Assembly: GCA_019095985.1 (NCBI GenBank) | Contig: CM032667.1 | Coordinates: 41,440,861 to 41,504,860, forward strand | Reading direction: 5' to 3' | Source: Streblospio benedicti | Lineage: Eukaryota; Annelida; Polychaeta; Spionida; Spionidae | Length of the DNA: 64,000 nucleotides | In this document: in pieces, positions 45,300 to 57,081 of the stretch | Layout: each line of letters opens with the position of its first letter | Position numbering within the stretch: position 1 is the stretch's first letter | Position numbers and translations under genes: made by a program | Notes under the pieces: generated by a model | What the model saw: the letters and a program-made list of their open reading frames with translations, nothing else | The model's database searches: none | What the model was told of the DNA's origin: nothing

Positions 45300-46304
45300 A
45301 TGACTACCAAAGGACCTAAACCATGGACTCTAGGAGAAGAGGAAGACTTCTCATCATTTTGTAAGTGGCAGAATCACATTATGCATTGTTTACGCAAAGA
45401 GGCATCCTTTAAAGATTTTTTGAAAGAGACTATGAAGTGGAATAAGGCACGAGCCTCTGATCCTAAGAGAGGCCTTGATGATGAAGACAAGGCCAGTGTA
45501 CTAAATGAAATGTTAGGTGTTATTGCACAGTGGGTCCCACACTACCTGAGCCATGAAATTATTAATGAAAGCACCAGCCTTGCAGGTGTATGGCAGGCAA
45601 TTAGGAAATACTACGGCTTTCAACAGAGTGAAAGCCAATTTCTCTCCTTAACCAAAATTACATGGGAGGGCCCAGACAAGGAACGACCTGAACGCCTTTA
45701 CAGACGAGTTCTGGCCCACCTTCATGACAATCTCTTAGTCAAAGATTCCCCATTACATCATAATGACACCAAGGTCACCACTAATGAAGACATCAGTCCT
45801 ACTGTGGAACGTTTGGCCGTTTTAAGGTGGTTAGAATTGATGGACTCCCGTCTACCTTCGTTGGTAGCAATTAGATACTCAGCGGATTTACAAATAAAGA
45901 CGCTAAAGGATTTGCAGCCGCAAATTGTGTCTGGTTTGGATGCATTGCTAGAGGAGCTGAAGCGAGATGACGTTCAAGTGGCTCGCGTTGAAGCGTTGGA
46001 GAGGGAAGCAGTCGAAGCTGTTGAATCTCTGCAGGTATCCCGTTTCCGCTCACGTGATGATAAGCCCCGTCCTCGCTACTCATCATTCTCTCGAGGTCGA
46101 AGATTTACACCCAAACAACAGCAACGACATAAACCTAGTAAGGAATGCCGCTTGTGTAAATCTGAAGGCCGTCCATTCGCTGGGCATTCAGTTGGATCAT
46201 GTCGATTCTTATCCTACGAAGACAAGGTTGATTTTATAAAATCTTGTAAGGTGGTATGTGATGAGGAAAATAGCGATCATGAGGATGGTTGTGAAGATGA
46301 ATGA
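45300..46304 (+). pseudogene. Gag of the 45-50.6 kb element
   Basis: 334 codons from ATG 45300. The N-terminal capsid-like half has WTLGEEEDFSSFCKWQNHIM and VWQAIRKYYGFQQSESQFLS. It is followed by a helical region and an arginine-rich segment (RSRDDKPRPRYSSFSRGRRF). A Cys-His cluster (CRLCKSEGRPFAGHSVGSC) follows and an acidic tail ends it. Layout fits a retrotransposon gag with one zinc-binding site. Confidence 0.8.
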
Positions 46305-46361
46305 CTAGATGGATCTACAAGTGTCATAGTCAATAGAGTTGCGACGTCAGCATCACCCGTA

Positions 46362-47273
46362 ATGAACTGTTTCTACAAACACCACCCTATCAAAGTTACA
46401 CTAGATACTGGGGCGACTTGTTCACTTATTAGCCTATCTGTGGCAAAGAAATTGGATATGAATATCTTACCATCTACTCACACTGGCGTCCAAGCCGATG
46501 GCGTCACCCAGCTGGACATTTGCGGTGAGGTGCATGAATTTATTACTAGAGACGCCTTTAAATTTTCACTAGAGGCTGTGGTCGTTAGCAACCTTGACTG
46601 CCAGATATTAGCAGGGACCGTTTTCATGGAACATAATGATGTTGTCCCTGATATCCCAAGGAAGCGTATCGTTATTAAAGGCCACCACTTCATACCATAT
46701 TTACCCAAAATGTCACTGCCTCTGCAAGCTAGGAAGGCAACATCAGTTTTGATTAAAGCTTCTGGTAAACAAACCATTTTTCCAGGTGAATTCATTGAAG
46801 TTGCATCACCTCCTACGCTCCGTGATGATATGGTAATTGCAATAGAACCTAGATGTGATACAGGCGATTGTTCATGGATTGAGCCAATCATAACTAAGAG
46901 TATTGCAGGACGGATTAGAATTCCCAACACATCACAGGAACCTGTGTTAGTTAGCAACAACCAGCATTTAGCCCAAGTACATTACACCACATTAGATTCA
47001 GAGCAACAAAATTGCTCCCAGAGCCATGATGATAATGTTAAACCACTTATTGCAACGTCTGTGTCAACACATTCTGAATGCATCAAACTTGACCCTGACA
47101 ACAAGCTGTCTAAGTCAGAAAGGGACGCATTTATGAAACTTCATTCTAGATATGACAATGTTTTCAATGCAAAAATTGGAAGGTACAATAACGCCTCAGG
47201 TCCTGTTCAAGCTTACATCAATATGGGTCCTGTCGAGCCTCCAGTGCAAAAAGGCGAGACTCCCTTCTTATAG
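46362..47273 (+). pseudogene. Aspartic protease part of the 45-50.6 kb element
   Basis: IKVTLDTGATCSLISLSVAK near the start is the retropepsin active site (DTGA). CQILAGTVFMEHNDVVPDIP follows as the second landmark (flap and helix region). The rest is a spacer leading toward RT, with KLHSRYDNVFNAKIG near the end. Confidence 0.8.
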
Positions 47274-47417
47274 CTCTGACAAAATGAAATTACTTCAGGA
47301 GAAGATGGATGAATTAGAACATTTAGGCATCCTGGCCAAACCGGAAGATATAGGAGTCAATGTGGAATATGTATCCCCTAGTTTTTTAGTAAAAAACTTG
47401 ATGGATCACATAGACTA

Positions 47418-48986
47418 GTGACTGCTTTTAACACCATAGGAACATATGCCAAGCCGCCCCCATCCCAATCCACATCGACAGACCAAATCTTATCTTTTCT
47501 GGCTCGTTTTAACTACATTATCAAGACGGATATGACCAAACAATTTTTCCAACTGTCCATGGCCAGAACATCTATGAAGTATTTAGGTACACTCACTCCA
47601 TTCAAAGGCATACGTGTATACACTAGGGCTGCCATGGGCATGCCCGGAAGCACAGAACATCTCAATGAGCTAATGACCAGAGTTCTCGGCGATATGATGG
47701 AAGAGGGCACTGTTGTGAAATTAGCTGACGACCTATATACAGGAGGCCAATCCATAGCCCAGCTTTTACACAACTGGGAGAGGATTCTGCAACGATTTGA
47801 AGCTAATAACTTGAGACTCAGTGCCTCGAAAACTGAAGTATGCCCAGTCACTACGAACATTTTGGGCTGGTTATGGTCTAGTGGCACTGTAACTGCGTCA
47901 CAACATAAGATATCACCTTTAATGACTATCCAGGAGCCACAAACTGTGAAGGCGTTGCGCTCATGGCTTGGGGCATACAAACAACTAAAAAGTTGCCTAC
48001 CAGGCCATTCCACTCTAGTATCAAGCCTAGAAGCTGCATCCGCTGGTAAAGAATCTCAAGCAAAGGTTGACTGGACTGATGATTTGCGTTCTTGTTTCAA
48101 GAGAGCACAAGGAGCTTTGGGTAACCTGAAATCCATCACAATTCCCCGACCTGAAGATACTTTGGTAATTTCTAGTGATGCAGCTGTCAAGCCAGGCGGA
48201 ATCGGTTCTGTTCTGCATGTTATTCGACAGGGTAAAATGAGGATTGGAGGCTTCTTCTCTGCTAAGCTAAAACCTCACCAGAGAAAATGGCTTCCTTGTG
48301 AAGTCGAAGCATTGGCAATAGGAAGTGCAGTTAATCACTGGGCTCCATACATTCTGGAGAGCAATCAACCAGTCCAAATTTTAACAGATTCGAAACCATG
48401 TGTTCAGGCATTTCAAAAATTGTGTAGGGGCGAATTTTCTCACAGTGCTAGAGTTTCAACATTTTTGTCTACACTGAGTAGGTTCCAGGTGTCCGTGCAA
48501 TATATCCAGGGAAGTTCTAACCTTCCGGCAGATTATCAATCAAGAAACCCAGCAGAGTGTGCAGATAGGAACTGTCAAGTTTGCAAGTTTATTGATGCAA
48601 GTGAAGACATGTGTGTAAGAAAGCTTACAGTTGCTGAGGTGTTAGATGGCAAATCTCCTATGCCATATCTGTCTCCTGTTGCATGGAAAAGGTCACAGCA
48701 GGACTGTAGTGTGTTACGGAGAGTTTATGCTCATTTATACCAGGCCACCAGACCTGGAAGTAAGTTTACTAATATGAAAAATGTCAAGCGCTATCTTCGT
48801 GTCTGCACTATAGGTCGTGATGGAATATTAGTTGTGCGCAAGCCCATGCCATTTACAGCTGCAAGAGACCTCATCGTTGTACCCCATCAGTTATTAGCGG
48901 GGCTTCTATCTGCTATACATCTGTGTTTTGATCATCCTACTGCTAGTCAACTACGTAAAGTGTTCCACAGGTACTTTATGCCCTAG
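47418..48986 (+). pseudogene. RT and RNase H of the 45-50.6 kb element
   Basis: RT motifs: IIKTDMTKQFFQLSM, then AAMGMPGSTEHLNELM and VKLADDLYTGG, with the catalytic ADD. RNase H: ISSDAAVKPGGIGS, CEVEALAIGSAV, ILTDSKPCVQAF and SSNLPADYQSRNP. An integrase zinc-binding-like segment (HQLLAGLLSAIHLCFDHPTA) closes it. Confidence 0.85.
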
Positions 48987-49060
48987 ATGCAGACTTACTC
49001 ATCGATCAGGTCACATCTTCATGTTATCAATGTGCTGCACTTGCTCGGCTACCCACAGAG

Positions 49061-50134
49061 TTGCAAGAGTTTTCTACATCTGATCAACCATTAGTTTTGG
49101 GCACAACGTTTGCATGTGATGTTCTACGTAGGGCTAGGCAATGTATATTTATCATGCGTGACTGTTTTTCATCATTCACAGTTTGTAAGTTGCTGCCAAA
49201 CGAGCAGAGTGAGACACTTAGGACTGCGCTCATAGAGACCACTGCACTACTGAAAGCACCTGGCGGCTGCATTGTAAGAGTTGATGGAGCTCCTGGGTTC
49301 ACTAGTCTTGCCTCCGACAAACACCTTACAGCAGCTGGCATACAGCTTGAGATTGGCAGGATGAAAAACAGGAATAAGAACCCAGTGGGTGAAAAGGGAG
49401 TTCAGGAGCTGGAAAATGAGCTGAAGAGAGTACATCCCGATGGAAGTGCTGTCTCTGAGAGTACCTTAGCACAAGTCACTGCTACACTAAATTCACGCAT
49501 ACGCAATAGGGGCCTCAGTGCAAAGGAGATAGTGTTTCAACGTGACAACATAACAGGGGAGCAGTTACACTTTTTGGACGATCACTTGTCAAAACAGCAA
49601 CAAGTATTTCGTCAGAATGCGCATGGACCTAGTGCCCGATCTCAGGCTAAAAATGGTCTTCCCTCACGAATATCATCTGTTGAGGTCGGAGATATTGTAT
49701 TCATAAAAGGTGATGGTGATAAGCATCACAGCCGTGAACGGTATTTGGTTGTGAATAAGGATAAGCAGTTCATTTTTGCCAGGAAGCTGGCTGGCACCCA
49801 GTACAGGTCATACGTTTACAAGCTAAAATACAGTGAAGTTGTCGTCGTGCCATCGTTCTCCACGATTAGCCACAGTGAGAGAGGCTATGCTTCGGGGTCC
49901 GACTCTGATGATAGTGAAATAGCAGTCCCACGACAAGTGGAGGATGTACCCAGATCACCTACACCATCAGGACCGTCACTTCATTCTGATAGTGCTGGCT
50001 CAGACGATAATCAATCTTCACCGCATGTTAATAACACTAGGCGTTCCACACGACAACGCAAGATTCCTGCATATTTAAACGATTATGTACTTGATTCAAG
50101 AAACACCAGTTCTGACTCGAGTGATTCTGATTAG
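49061..50134 (+). pseudogene. Integrase core and C-terminal part of the 45-50.6 kb element
   Basis: A DDE-like core can be followed: ACDVLRRARQCIFIM (first Asp), IVRVDGAPGFTSLA (second Asp) and NPVGEKGVQELENEL (Glu), then TATLNSRIRNRGLSAKEIVF. VEVGDIVFIKGDGDK begins an SH3-like C-terminal domain. A Ser/Asp-rich tail holds RRSTRQRKIPAYLNDYV. The GEKGVQELE context is unlike common Ty3/Gypsy integrases, which points to a distinct clade. The call is by motif reading only. Confidence 0.8.
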
Positions 50135-50501
50135 AGTTAGCGTTTTTTTGTGTGTTTTTTTAAAGCTGTGCAACGTGTGTTATATTCATATCTAAAATAT
50201 ATGCTTTGTTCTTGACACTTCTGTATTTGTTCGGATAGAGGGAAGGAAAAGATGTTGCGCTATTATGACCTTTTATGTGTTTATTGTGTAATGTATAGCG
50301 TTTAGTTTTCACAATAATGCTGCATTATTTAATTGGGTTTCTACAAATGAGTATTGTCATCATATGAATCCAGGAATTGTATTTTCTTTTTATATCACCT
50401 GTTAATCGTCATGTTATAGTTGCATCATTTGTAGGATTAGCTTTTGTAGTCGGTAATATCCAATTTTGTAATTGAAAGTCATCAAGAAGAAAAAGGAGTT
50501 G

Positions 50502-50645
50502 CGTCATGTCCTTTATTTGCAGAGTATAAACACGTCTTTCATTATACTATTGTACTATTATATTTTGTCTTTTATACCGCTATACTTTTATCCATTATTG
50601 TTTCTAGTTTTGGTCGCGTATGTTGTGTAATAAATGGTTCTTATA
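50502..50645 (+). repeat. 3' terminal repeat of the 45-50.6 kb element
   Basis: Pairs with 45005-45148 with one visible mismatch. Confidence 0.75.
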
Positions 50646-51143
50646 TTGAGCTGTGTGTCAAAATGTATTGCGCAATTTCTCCCATAAGCATAACATTGGG
50701 ACAGCTTGTATCATCGCTCGCTCCATAATCCAGTTGAGTTTAGTCTGGTTGTACCCAGTTCCTTGCTCCTGGTAACTTCCTAACCCTTATATGATCATGG
50801 TGTTCTGTTTGGTTGGCGCCTAAAAATATTCCTCGGCTGTTTGCATGATGGGTTATTTTCTAATAAATTGTGATTTGATCATAAGACCGAAATAGATGAA
50901 GATGGTCAATTTAAACATCAACAACACAAATATTGACCTATTACTATTATTAACAGCACAGCCTGTCGTGCAAAAACCAACACTTCTTGAACCATATTTA
51001 CAAAGAATAAGCCAATACACATGACAAATGGACCCTGCCAAATTAATTAGACTCTGGTACAGTTGTTCTCGTCAGCACATTAATTGGCACTGGCTTGGTC
51101 TGTCTGGCACCGGCAGCCACCCTCTTTTTTCCCTTCAACTCAG
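50646..51143. other. Spacer, nothing recognised
   Basis: AT-rich sequence after the LTR element. A pyrimidine tract (CCTCTTTTTTCCCTT) precedes the possible exon at 51144. Confidence 0.5.
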
Positions 51144-51298
51144 ATCAACGATGGAACTGTGTGAAAATTGTCCACACAACCACGCGTACTGTACATTTCT
51201 TTATGAGGTAGAACCGTTTGAAACCCATATGTTGAATTTTACATTTCCCATGCACATGCCACTATGCACCATCTCCGCCCCTCTCTCTGTGGTTCAAG
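51144..51298 (+). other. Possible plus-strand exon (unassigned)
   Basis: Preceded by a good pyrimidine tract and CAG, and followed by GTAATG. Of three frames only one is open through the 155 nt: it reads STMELCENCPHNHAYCTFLY and then EVEPFETHMLNFTFPMHMPL. It has paired cysteines and no low-complexity bias. No partner exon was found, so it may be chance or part of a gene that I cannot trace. Confidence 0.3.
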
Positions 51299-51404
51299 GT
51301 AATGTTGCAGGTGCTGTGTTTGTTTTTTGTTTCTGCTCTTGCCAAACTGCCACCCATGAGGCTGGGGTGGTGACGGTAAGCAGCACTTCAACACACCTCT
51401 GATG

Positions 51405-52582
51405 GTGTGGGTTGCGAAAGAAAGCAGCGTGGGTCATACAGGGTCATACACACACACGCGAGCACATACACACACCAAAATAGTTTATTTCAAGGGTTTC
51501 TGACATGCCCACTATGAAACCTATGAAAACCTGGATCTGCCAGCAAGACTATTACTGGCACCCTACGAATGCAACAAATGCAACAATAGAATCGCCGGCA
51601 TGCGACCCACATCGGATTTTTTGATGCTCATATATTCCATATCACAGTGACTGACATGAATGTGAAGTTATAACAATCACAATTCATACACAGTCTTAAC
51701 ATGTGGATGCTTATCCTCCTACTATTCACTAGCAAATTGCCTGTTCAAGAACTACAATGGTAGCCTTTAAGGAAAGTTTAACGATCGCGGAAACAATATG
51801 GAGAAAAATATTTATCAATGAGGGTAGTCAAAAATAGTTGACGTTAATTAAGATTTCTAAGATATAAAGCTGCCTGCAGTCTGATACAGTAGTGTGAACG
51901 CCACCCGCGCACACCCACGACATCCAACCCTCAGTGTGAATATTTTCTGCACACCGTATGCGGTTGGAACTCGTTATCTCGGATATTGCTTGTCTCGAAT
52001 TTTCGGTTATCTCGATGCCAATTTCATTCAACCACGCTTTGAGCATATATTAGATGGATATCTCGAATAGTGGCTATCTCGAATGTTCTATTGGAGTCCA
52101 ACACTTACGAACATCGACCTGGCATTAACAACAACAGCGGCCATTCATGCGGCAATATGGATTCTTTTGTCGGCTAGGAGTGGAAACTTGCTGTAGCTAT
52201 TATGCCTCAGTTCACAAGTTGCTGATAATAGTCCCAGGTTTTGCAAAGGTCTTTACTACCATTGTTATATTCGTCATTCAGCCGATCCAGTGTCGTATAC
52301 TCAGCCTCTACTCCAGACACGTATCAATGTGCTTAGGTCCACAGGGCTGCTAAAAGGTGTTATGGAGACAGAAATGCTTTGCAGTAATGTAGTGGCCACC
52401 CATTCCCATCATCACCAGCCATGAGTTCACAATGCAGCCTTCCACCTGAGAGACCAGCAGCAGCACCCAGGACTGGAAATTACACAGCATAAGGCTATAT
52501 TACTGTACTAGTGTACTACCCAAGTGCCAGATAAATAAACTCTCAGGCGGGGACTGATTACATGTTATGTGCTAAACTTAGT
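51405..52582. other. Spacer with a TATCTCGAA-rich patch (possible pogo/Tigger-like remnant)
   Basis: Between 51960 and 52095 the words TATCTCG and CTCGAAT recur about six times, as in the subterminal parts of pogo/Tigger elements. No transposase is seen. A CACACACGCGAGCACA stretch lies near 51450. Confidence 0.3.
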
Positions 52583-52958
52583 GACCATTCAGTATTTATG
52601 ACAGGGTGGGGGTAGAGGATTTTCTAAAAAAAATGCTGTGAAAAATAATAGCCCCTTCAAATCTTGTGAAAAATTGGTAGCAACTCATTCGAGGATAAAA
52701 AATTGATGCAATCTAACAGTTAATTCAATCATTGTCAGTTAATCCTTATCCTTTTATGGATATCCATAATATAAAAACAGTAAATTCTAGCACAGAATCT
52801 CAAAAGAAATAGAAGTAAATTTTCTGGGACATAATTGATTGACCCCCCTCCCTCAAAAAGCGTGTGGAAAAATTATATCCCCCCTAATCAAATATTGTGG
52901 TTCGTGGCCATTCAAAAATCCTCCTCCTACCCCACCCTGTGATAAATACTGAATGATC
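52583..52958. mobile_element. 376-bp MITE-like element
   Basis: Inverted ends: left GACCATTCAGTATTTATG followed by ACAGGGTGGGGGTAGAGGA. The right end is its complement with a few differences (TCCTCCTCCTACCCCACCCT, then GTGATAAATACTGAATGATC). The interior is A/T-rich without coding. No convincing target duplication was found, so the superfamily is open. Confidence 0.7.
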
Positions 52959-54189
52959 CCGTATCATACTACGTGACCCTGTATGCTCACAATATGATGC
53001 GCCATGCCGTAGCCTGGATTATCATGATGTCCCAGCCTGCATGACCAGAATTAAAAAAAATCAACCACTTTTATTGGTCCCCAACACCTGAACCCATTCT
53101 ATTTAGAGCAAATTGTTCCTGTGATATGCAACAGAATTCCTGAAGCAGGATGCCTGAATCTGTGATGCACCGTTTGTATCATGGAAATTGCACCAAAGCA
53201 GGCAAAATCACCACAAAATGAGAGAAAAATTGCATTGAATGTCTAATATTGCGTTTATCCGTGTGCAAAAGTATGGCGATCCTGTATAACGTTGTTATGT
53301 CACGAATAGCACAGAGATATCACCGGAGAACCAGGGAATACGGCATGCCAGGGTGTGTATTTCACAGCACCCCGGCGTTATAATCCACCCCGGGTTACAG
53401 CGTGGTGCGCGTCAGATACCGGAAGCGTTTGTGTGCATGGGACACCGCCACGCTATAAAACCCCACCCCCACCCCACCCCCTCTCTCTTTCCATGGCTTT
53501 TCTATATCCCTGGCCTTAACTTGGCAGCCCTTAACGAATGGACACGGTCTCACTGCCCACAAGTCCCACATTTCAAATAGGTACACCAAGAAAGTCGTTA
53601 GAAATTGAGAAATTGTCTTAATATAAAGCATGTCTCTTTACAAAGGTGGCCTAAATGGGACTTGCTGTTCATGTGCCTCATGCTGTAACTCACTTGAGGT
53701 GTCTACATCACGTGCAAACACGTTTTATATTGTTTATATGATCTATAACTTTGCATAATTCATGCAGAAGAGGTGCCTGATGTCCGTCCGGGTTATTCCT
53801 GTCCTCACAGCTTCCTGGCTGATAAAATGAAAATCAGAACTAAAAATACATTTATTTGTTCGGTCAACCTCCCTTTTTACATTGACAAATAATTTTGTAA
53901 TTCCATTTCACAAACCATTTCTCGATGTTGGGAGTCATTTCGCCACGACACACATTCAGCTGAGATTTTTTCACATCACATTTTTAATATGCAAAATAAT
54001 GACATGGAATAGATACATGTAACCATTTATAATTCCGACTTAAAAGCACGTGACCAATTACGTTTCACGGGAGAAACGTATCCCTTGGTTACGACCCGTT
54101 ACGTGTTACGTATTTCAACATTGCGGTTAGCGTTTTGCTTGAACTTAGCAATTCTATTCATAATTTGAGCAAAAATATAATTTTATACG
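52959..54189. other. Upstream region of the 54-60 kb gene
   Basis: No genes are recognised. Near 54045-54120 there are ACGTTTCACGGGAGAAACGTAT and several TTACG words just before the first ATG, perhaps promoter-proximal, but no defined motif can be assigned. Confidence 0.35.
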
Positions 54190-54910
54190 ATGGAATCAAC
54201 CAGTAAAATGGAATTCTATTTGGAGAATGTGTACGAAGTGATAGTGCACGCGAGAGACGCGTTTGTTGCGTGGTGGAGGTGGTTTAAAGATTATGTGAGG
54301 ACTGCTTTTGGAAACTTAAGACCAATTGCAGCTTGGAGGAAAAGTAAGTTGATATGATTTTTTTTTCTCATATGTTATTAGCTGTTAGGTTTCACACAAA
54401 TTCTAATGTTGATATTAAAATTGAACTTAGTTGTAAACAAATGTAAATGTAATCTGATGTCTTTTAAAAAGATGTATATTTTTTTATTAAAATAAATCAC
54501 ATTGACACATATTTGGTGGGTAATTACTGAACAGCTTTCATGCTTTTAACTGATATCCACATTCTATTGTTATTTAGCACACCATAATTTCATTCTTGCA
54601 AAAGGATTCGGCATGTATTTTTCAAATGTTGTTATCTGTCCCGATTAATCATTCTTGCACATACATCATAGCCATTGTAGAATTTGTTTCATCTAAGTGC
54701 AACACAAGGCAACAATTAATTATTATTTCTTAATATTTAAAAAAGACCACAAATCTTATTGCATTGTAATTGATCTTATGTCCTGACTTATCTATAATAC
54801 TCTTTCAATAACAACTGCCTTTCAGTGATAAAGACCAAGCGGCTGAACAACTACACTGAGGTTGCTCTCAAGAAATCCTGAGAGTTCTATGATGAATGCA
54901 GCAGGTGCAG
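54190..54910 (+). CDS. Two exons of a small host ORF, possibly the 5' part of the peptidase-like gene
   Basis: Exon 1 (54190-54343) starts ATG and reads MESTSKMEFYLENVYEVIVH, then DAFVAWWRWFKDYVRTAFGN. It ends at a strong donor (GTAAGT). Exon 2 (54826 on) follows a TTTCAG acceptor. The split codon A|TG joins cleanly to give WRKMIKTKRLNNYTEVALKK. An in-frame TGA (54879-54881) follows at codon 70. The frame then stays open (EFYDECSRCR) to a CAG|GTAGGG donor after 54910. A 69-residue protein is therefore possible, or the TGA interrupts a longer gene running into the exons at 55418 and 57082. Confidence 0.55.
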
Positions 54911-55417
54911 GTAGGGATGTGTTTATATTTATATTTTATGTAAGGTTATGTAGGTTCTCATCGACAATTAGAAATAGACAAACCAGGTGAGCCTGTAATA
55001 TAAATTATCTTATGAGGTGTGTTCTTTCGGCGTATCAATGGCGAGCTCAGCGTGAGCCTGAAATGGCAATAAAAACAAATCCTTATTAAAATAATTCATG
55101 CTACATAATGAACCCGGTTTTGTATTTATCTTTATTTTAAAACAATTACAAGACTAAGAGCAAGAGTGAAAATATGCAACTGAATACAAGGATAATCATA
55201 GTATCATCCCTGTTTGAACAGAGGTGATAACTCTCTCCGGTTATCGAATTCTGATCGGCGAGATAACCAATGGTATTACATATCTTCTATGATATCATTC
55301 ATAACAGCAAGCTGCCATTAGCTCTTCAAAGCCCAACCATACTTTCATATGAAGTATGACCAACTGGAATTAACTGTGTGCCTGTCCATATCCTCATAAT
55401 ACGTATTTTATCTACAG

Positions 55418-55526
55418 GTGTCTTGATCACGCCTCATGTGTAGAGAGAAGCAGCTGCTGGCTAATTATGAGACTGGGGAGAGACCAGTGATGGGCGAGCT
55501 CGAACACGAAATCTGCACAGATGCAG
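55418..55526 (+). pseudogene. Probable exon between the small ORF and the peptidase-like exons
   Basis: It follows TATCTACAG and ends at CAG|GTTTGC. Joined from exon 2 it reads RCLDHASCVERSS. One base out of frame it reads REKQLLANYETGERPVMGEL and then EHEICTDAG, which is far more protein-like. A missing base near 55440 would explain both readings. Its end phase does not match the 57082 exon directly, so a further exon or a second error would be needed. Confidence 0.4.
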
Positions 55527-57081
55527 GTTTGCATTGTTTTATTCATTCAATAGCCGTATTCAGAGAATGCATGACACAGTTCTGGGTAGCAATGAGGGAG
55601 GTCTGGGAAGCAGGAAGTCTGTCCTAGTGTGTTTTTTTTTTCTTTCATATCATTGTAGTCCACAACCTAATACTCTTGTATATCTCCTTTTGATATATTA
55701 ATGTACTCTATTTTGTATGTTTACTTGTTCTCACTCTCAATACTGGTATATATGTTGACTAGGGTAAGTTCTGCTATTGTGACTGTGTCCAATCCTTACC
55801 CATGCACATTATATAGGAAAAGTCAATTGTTATTCCGAATCTCACCACTTTTAATACAAATATTGATAATTATGAACCATAATGTTTACCGGTAATAAGA
55901 ACATTAATTGTGAACATTATACTACAAATGACATTTTATTAAGCAATATCAACTATCGCTAAATCATGATGCAAACATAATTCTGAAGTTTTTTCGCAAA
56001 TTATTGACATAAAAGATATTAGCTGTTTAAAACTAAATCTTAACAATTTTGTAAATGTTCAACTAATAATTGAACATCCATGGCAAGACATAACCTTACA
56101 CAATTCATAACCATTCTATTGCAATTACAAAAGAGAAGACAATTCACACATTTCACTGCATACATTGTAATTTTGATTTTTACAAATTCAAAATGTTACT
56201 TATTGAAATATTGTATTTTTAGAAAATTACTATCAAATTTTAAAATGTCCTTCTTGTTTAAAGTGCACCATGTAAACAATACATCGAACAGGTAGGGATT
56301 TTCGCACTAATTTTTCCTATGTGCGTGTTCAATCAGTAACATACATACAAATTAAATACACATCAACTTTGAAAACAAACACAACAGCAATGGTTTTCAT
56401 CATCGTGGAAAAAGTAAAACAAACGTATTTGATCAACTTTTGAAATAAATATCACATCCTATATAGTATGTGTAAAGAAAATAATAAAACTTTTCATTAC
56501 AAAATTGATCATATTTAGTATCATATTATCATAAATGTGAACAACAATAGCAAAAGTCCATTCAATACTAAAATGAGTGACTTTGAATATTTCCAAAGCA
56601 GTAAATGATTAAATCAATTACTTATTTTGCATTTGCATTAATCTATCTACCTTACTCAGCTTAACTTTATCCACCAAATTACGCTTGTATTGGTTTGAAA
56701 TAAAATATTGTGACCGCTGTCTTTTGAAATGGAATTTCAAACTAAATTCTTAAACACATTTCTATAAGTTTATGAGATGAAATAAACACCGTGAATCCCA
56801 GATTTGAACATTGTTAAAACAAAACAAACAATAAAAATGACTTTTCAACCATCTCTTTCTCAAGTCTTTCAGCAAGCACATTCTAGTAGTAGCAGAAGAC
56901 AGGTTCCACAATTACCTCATCCCAGTTTTCATTAACAAAAAGGCGCAACCACTTGATTTCACGAATTTCATACCAGCAAAGACTTTTGCCAACATGCAAA
57001 AATACCCATGAAATGAAATTTTTGTGGTAGAGATGACTGCCACAAGCAGCCCCTGATCTGCCTATGTCCGTGTGGTGACAG
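55527..57081. other. Intron sequence, AT-rich
   Basis: Strongly AT-rich with no coding text. It lies between the probable exon at 55418 and the GC-rich exon at 57082. Confidence 0.5.

Larger units (their letters stand above)
45005..50645 (+). mobile_element. LTR retrotransposon of a divergent Ty3/Gypsy-like lineage
   Basis: Direct repeats of about 143 bp (45005-45148 and 50502-50645) share CGTCATGTCCTTTATTTGCA through TGTGTAATAAA. One difference is evident (AAAGGGTTC versus AAATGGTTC), so the insertion is young. A purine tract AAGAAGAAAAAGGAG precedes the 3' repeat. Inside come gag (45300-46304), protease (from 46362), RT/RNase H (47418-48986) and integrase (to 50134). The element looks nearly whole, with a few breaks between frames. 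The RT (TDMTKQFFQLSM, LADDLYTGG) and the integrase differ from the Gypsy copies above, so the sub-family is uncertain. Confidence 0.85.

Noticed and set aside
46478-46960. Minus-strand open frame of 160 codons
   Set aside because: Shadow of the protease frame of the 45-50.6 kb element.
53353-53631. Open frames on both strands over a C-rich stretch
   Set aside because: The composition (CCCCACCCC run) explains both; no splice or domain support.
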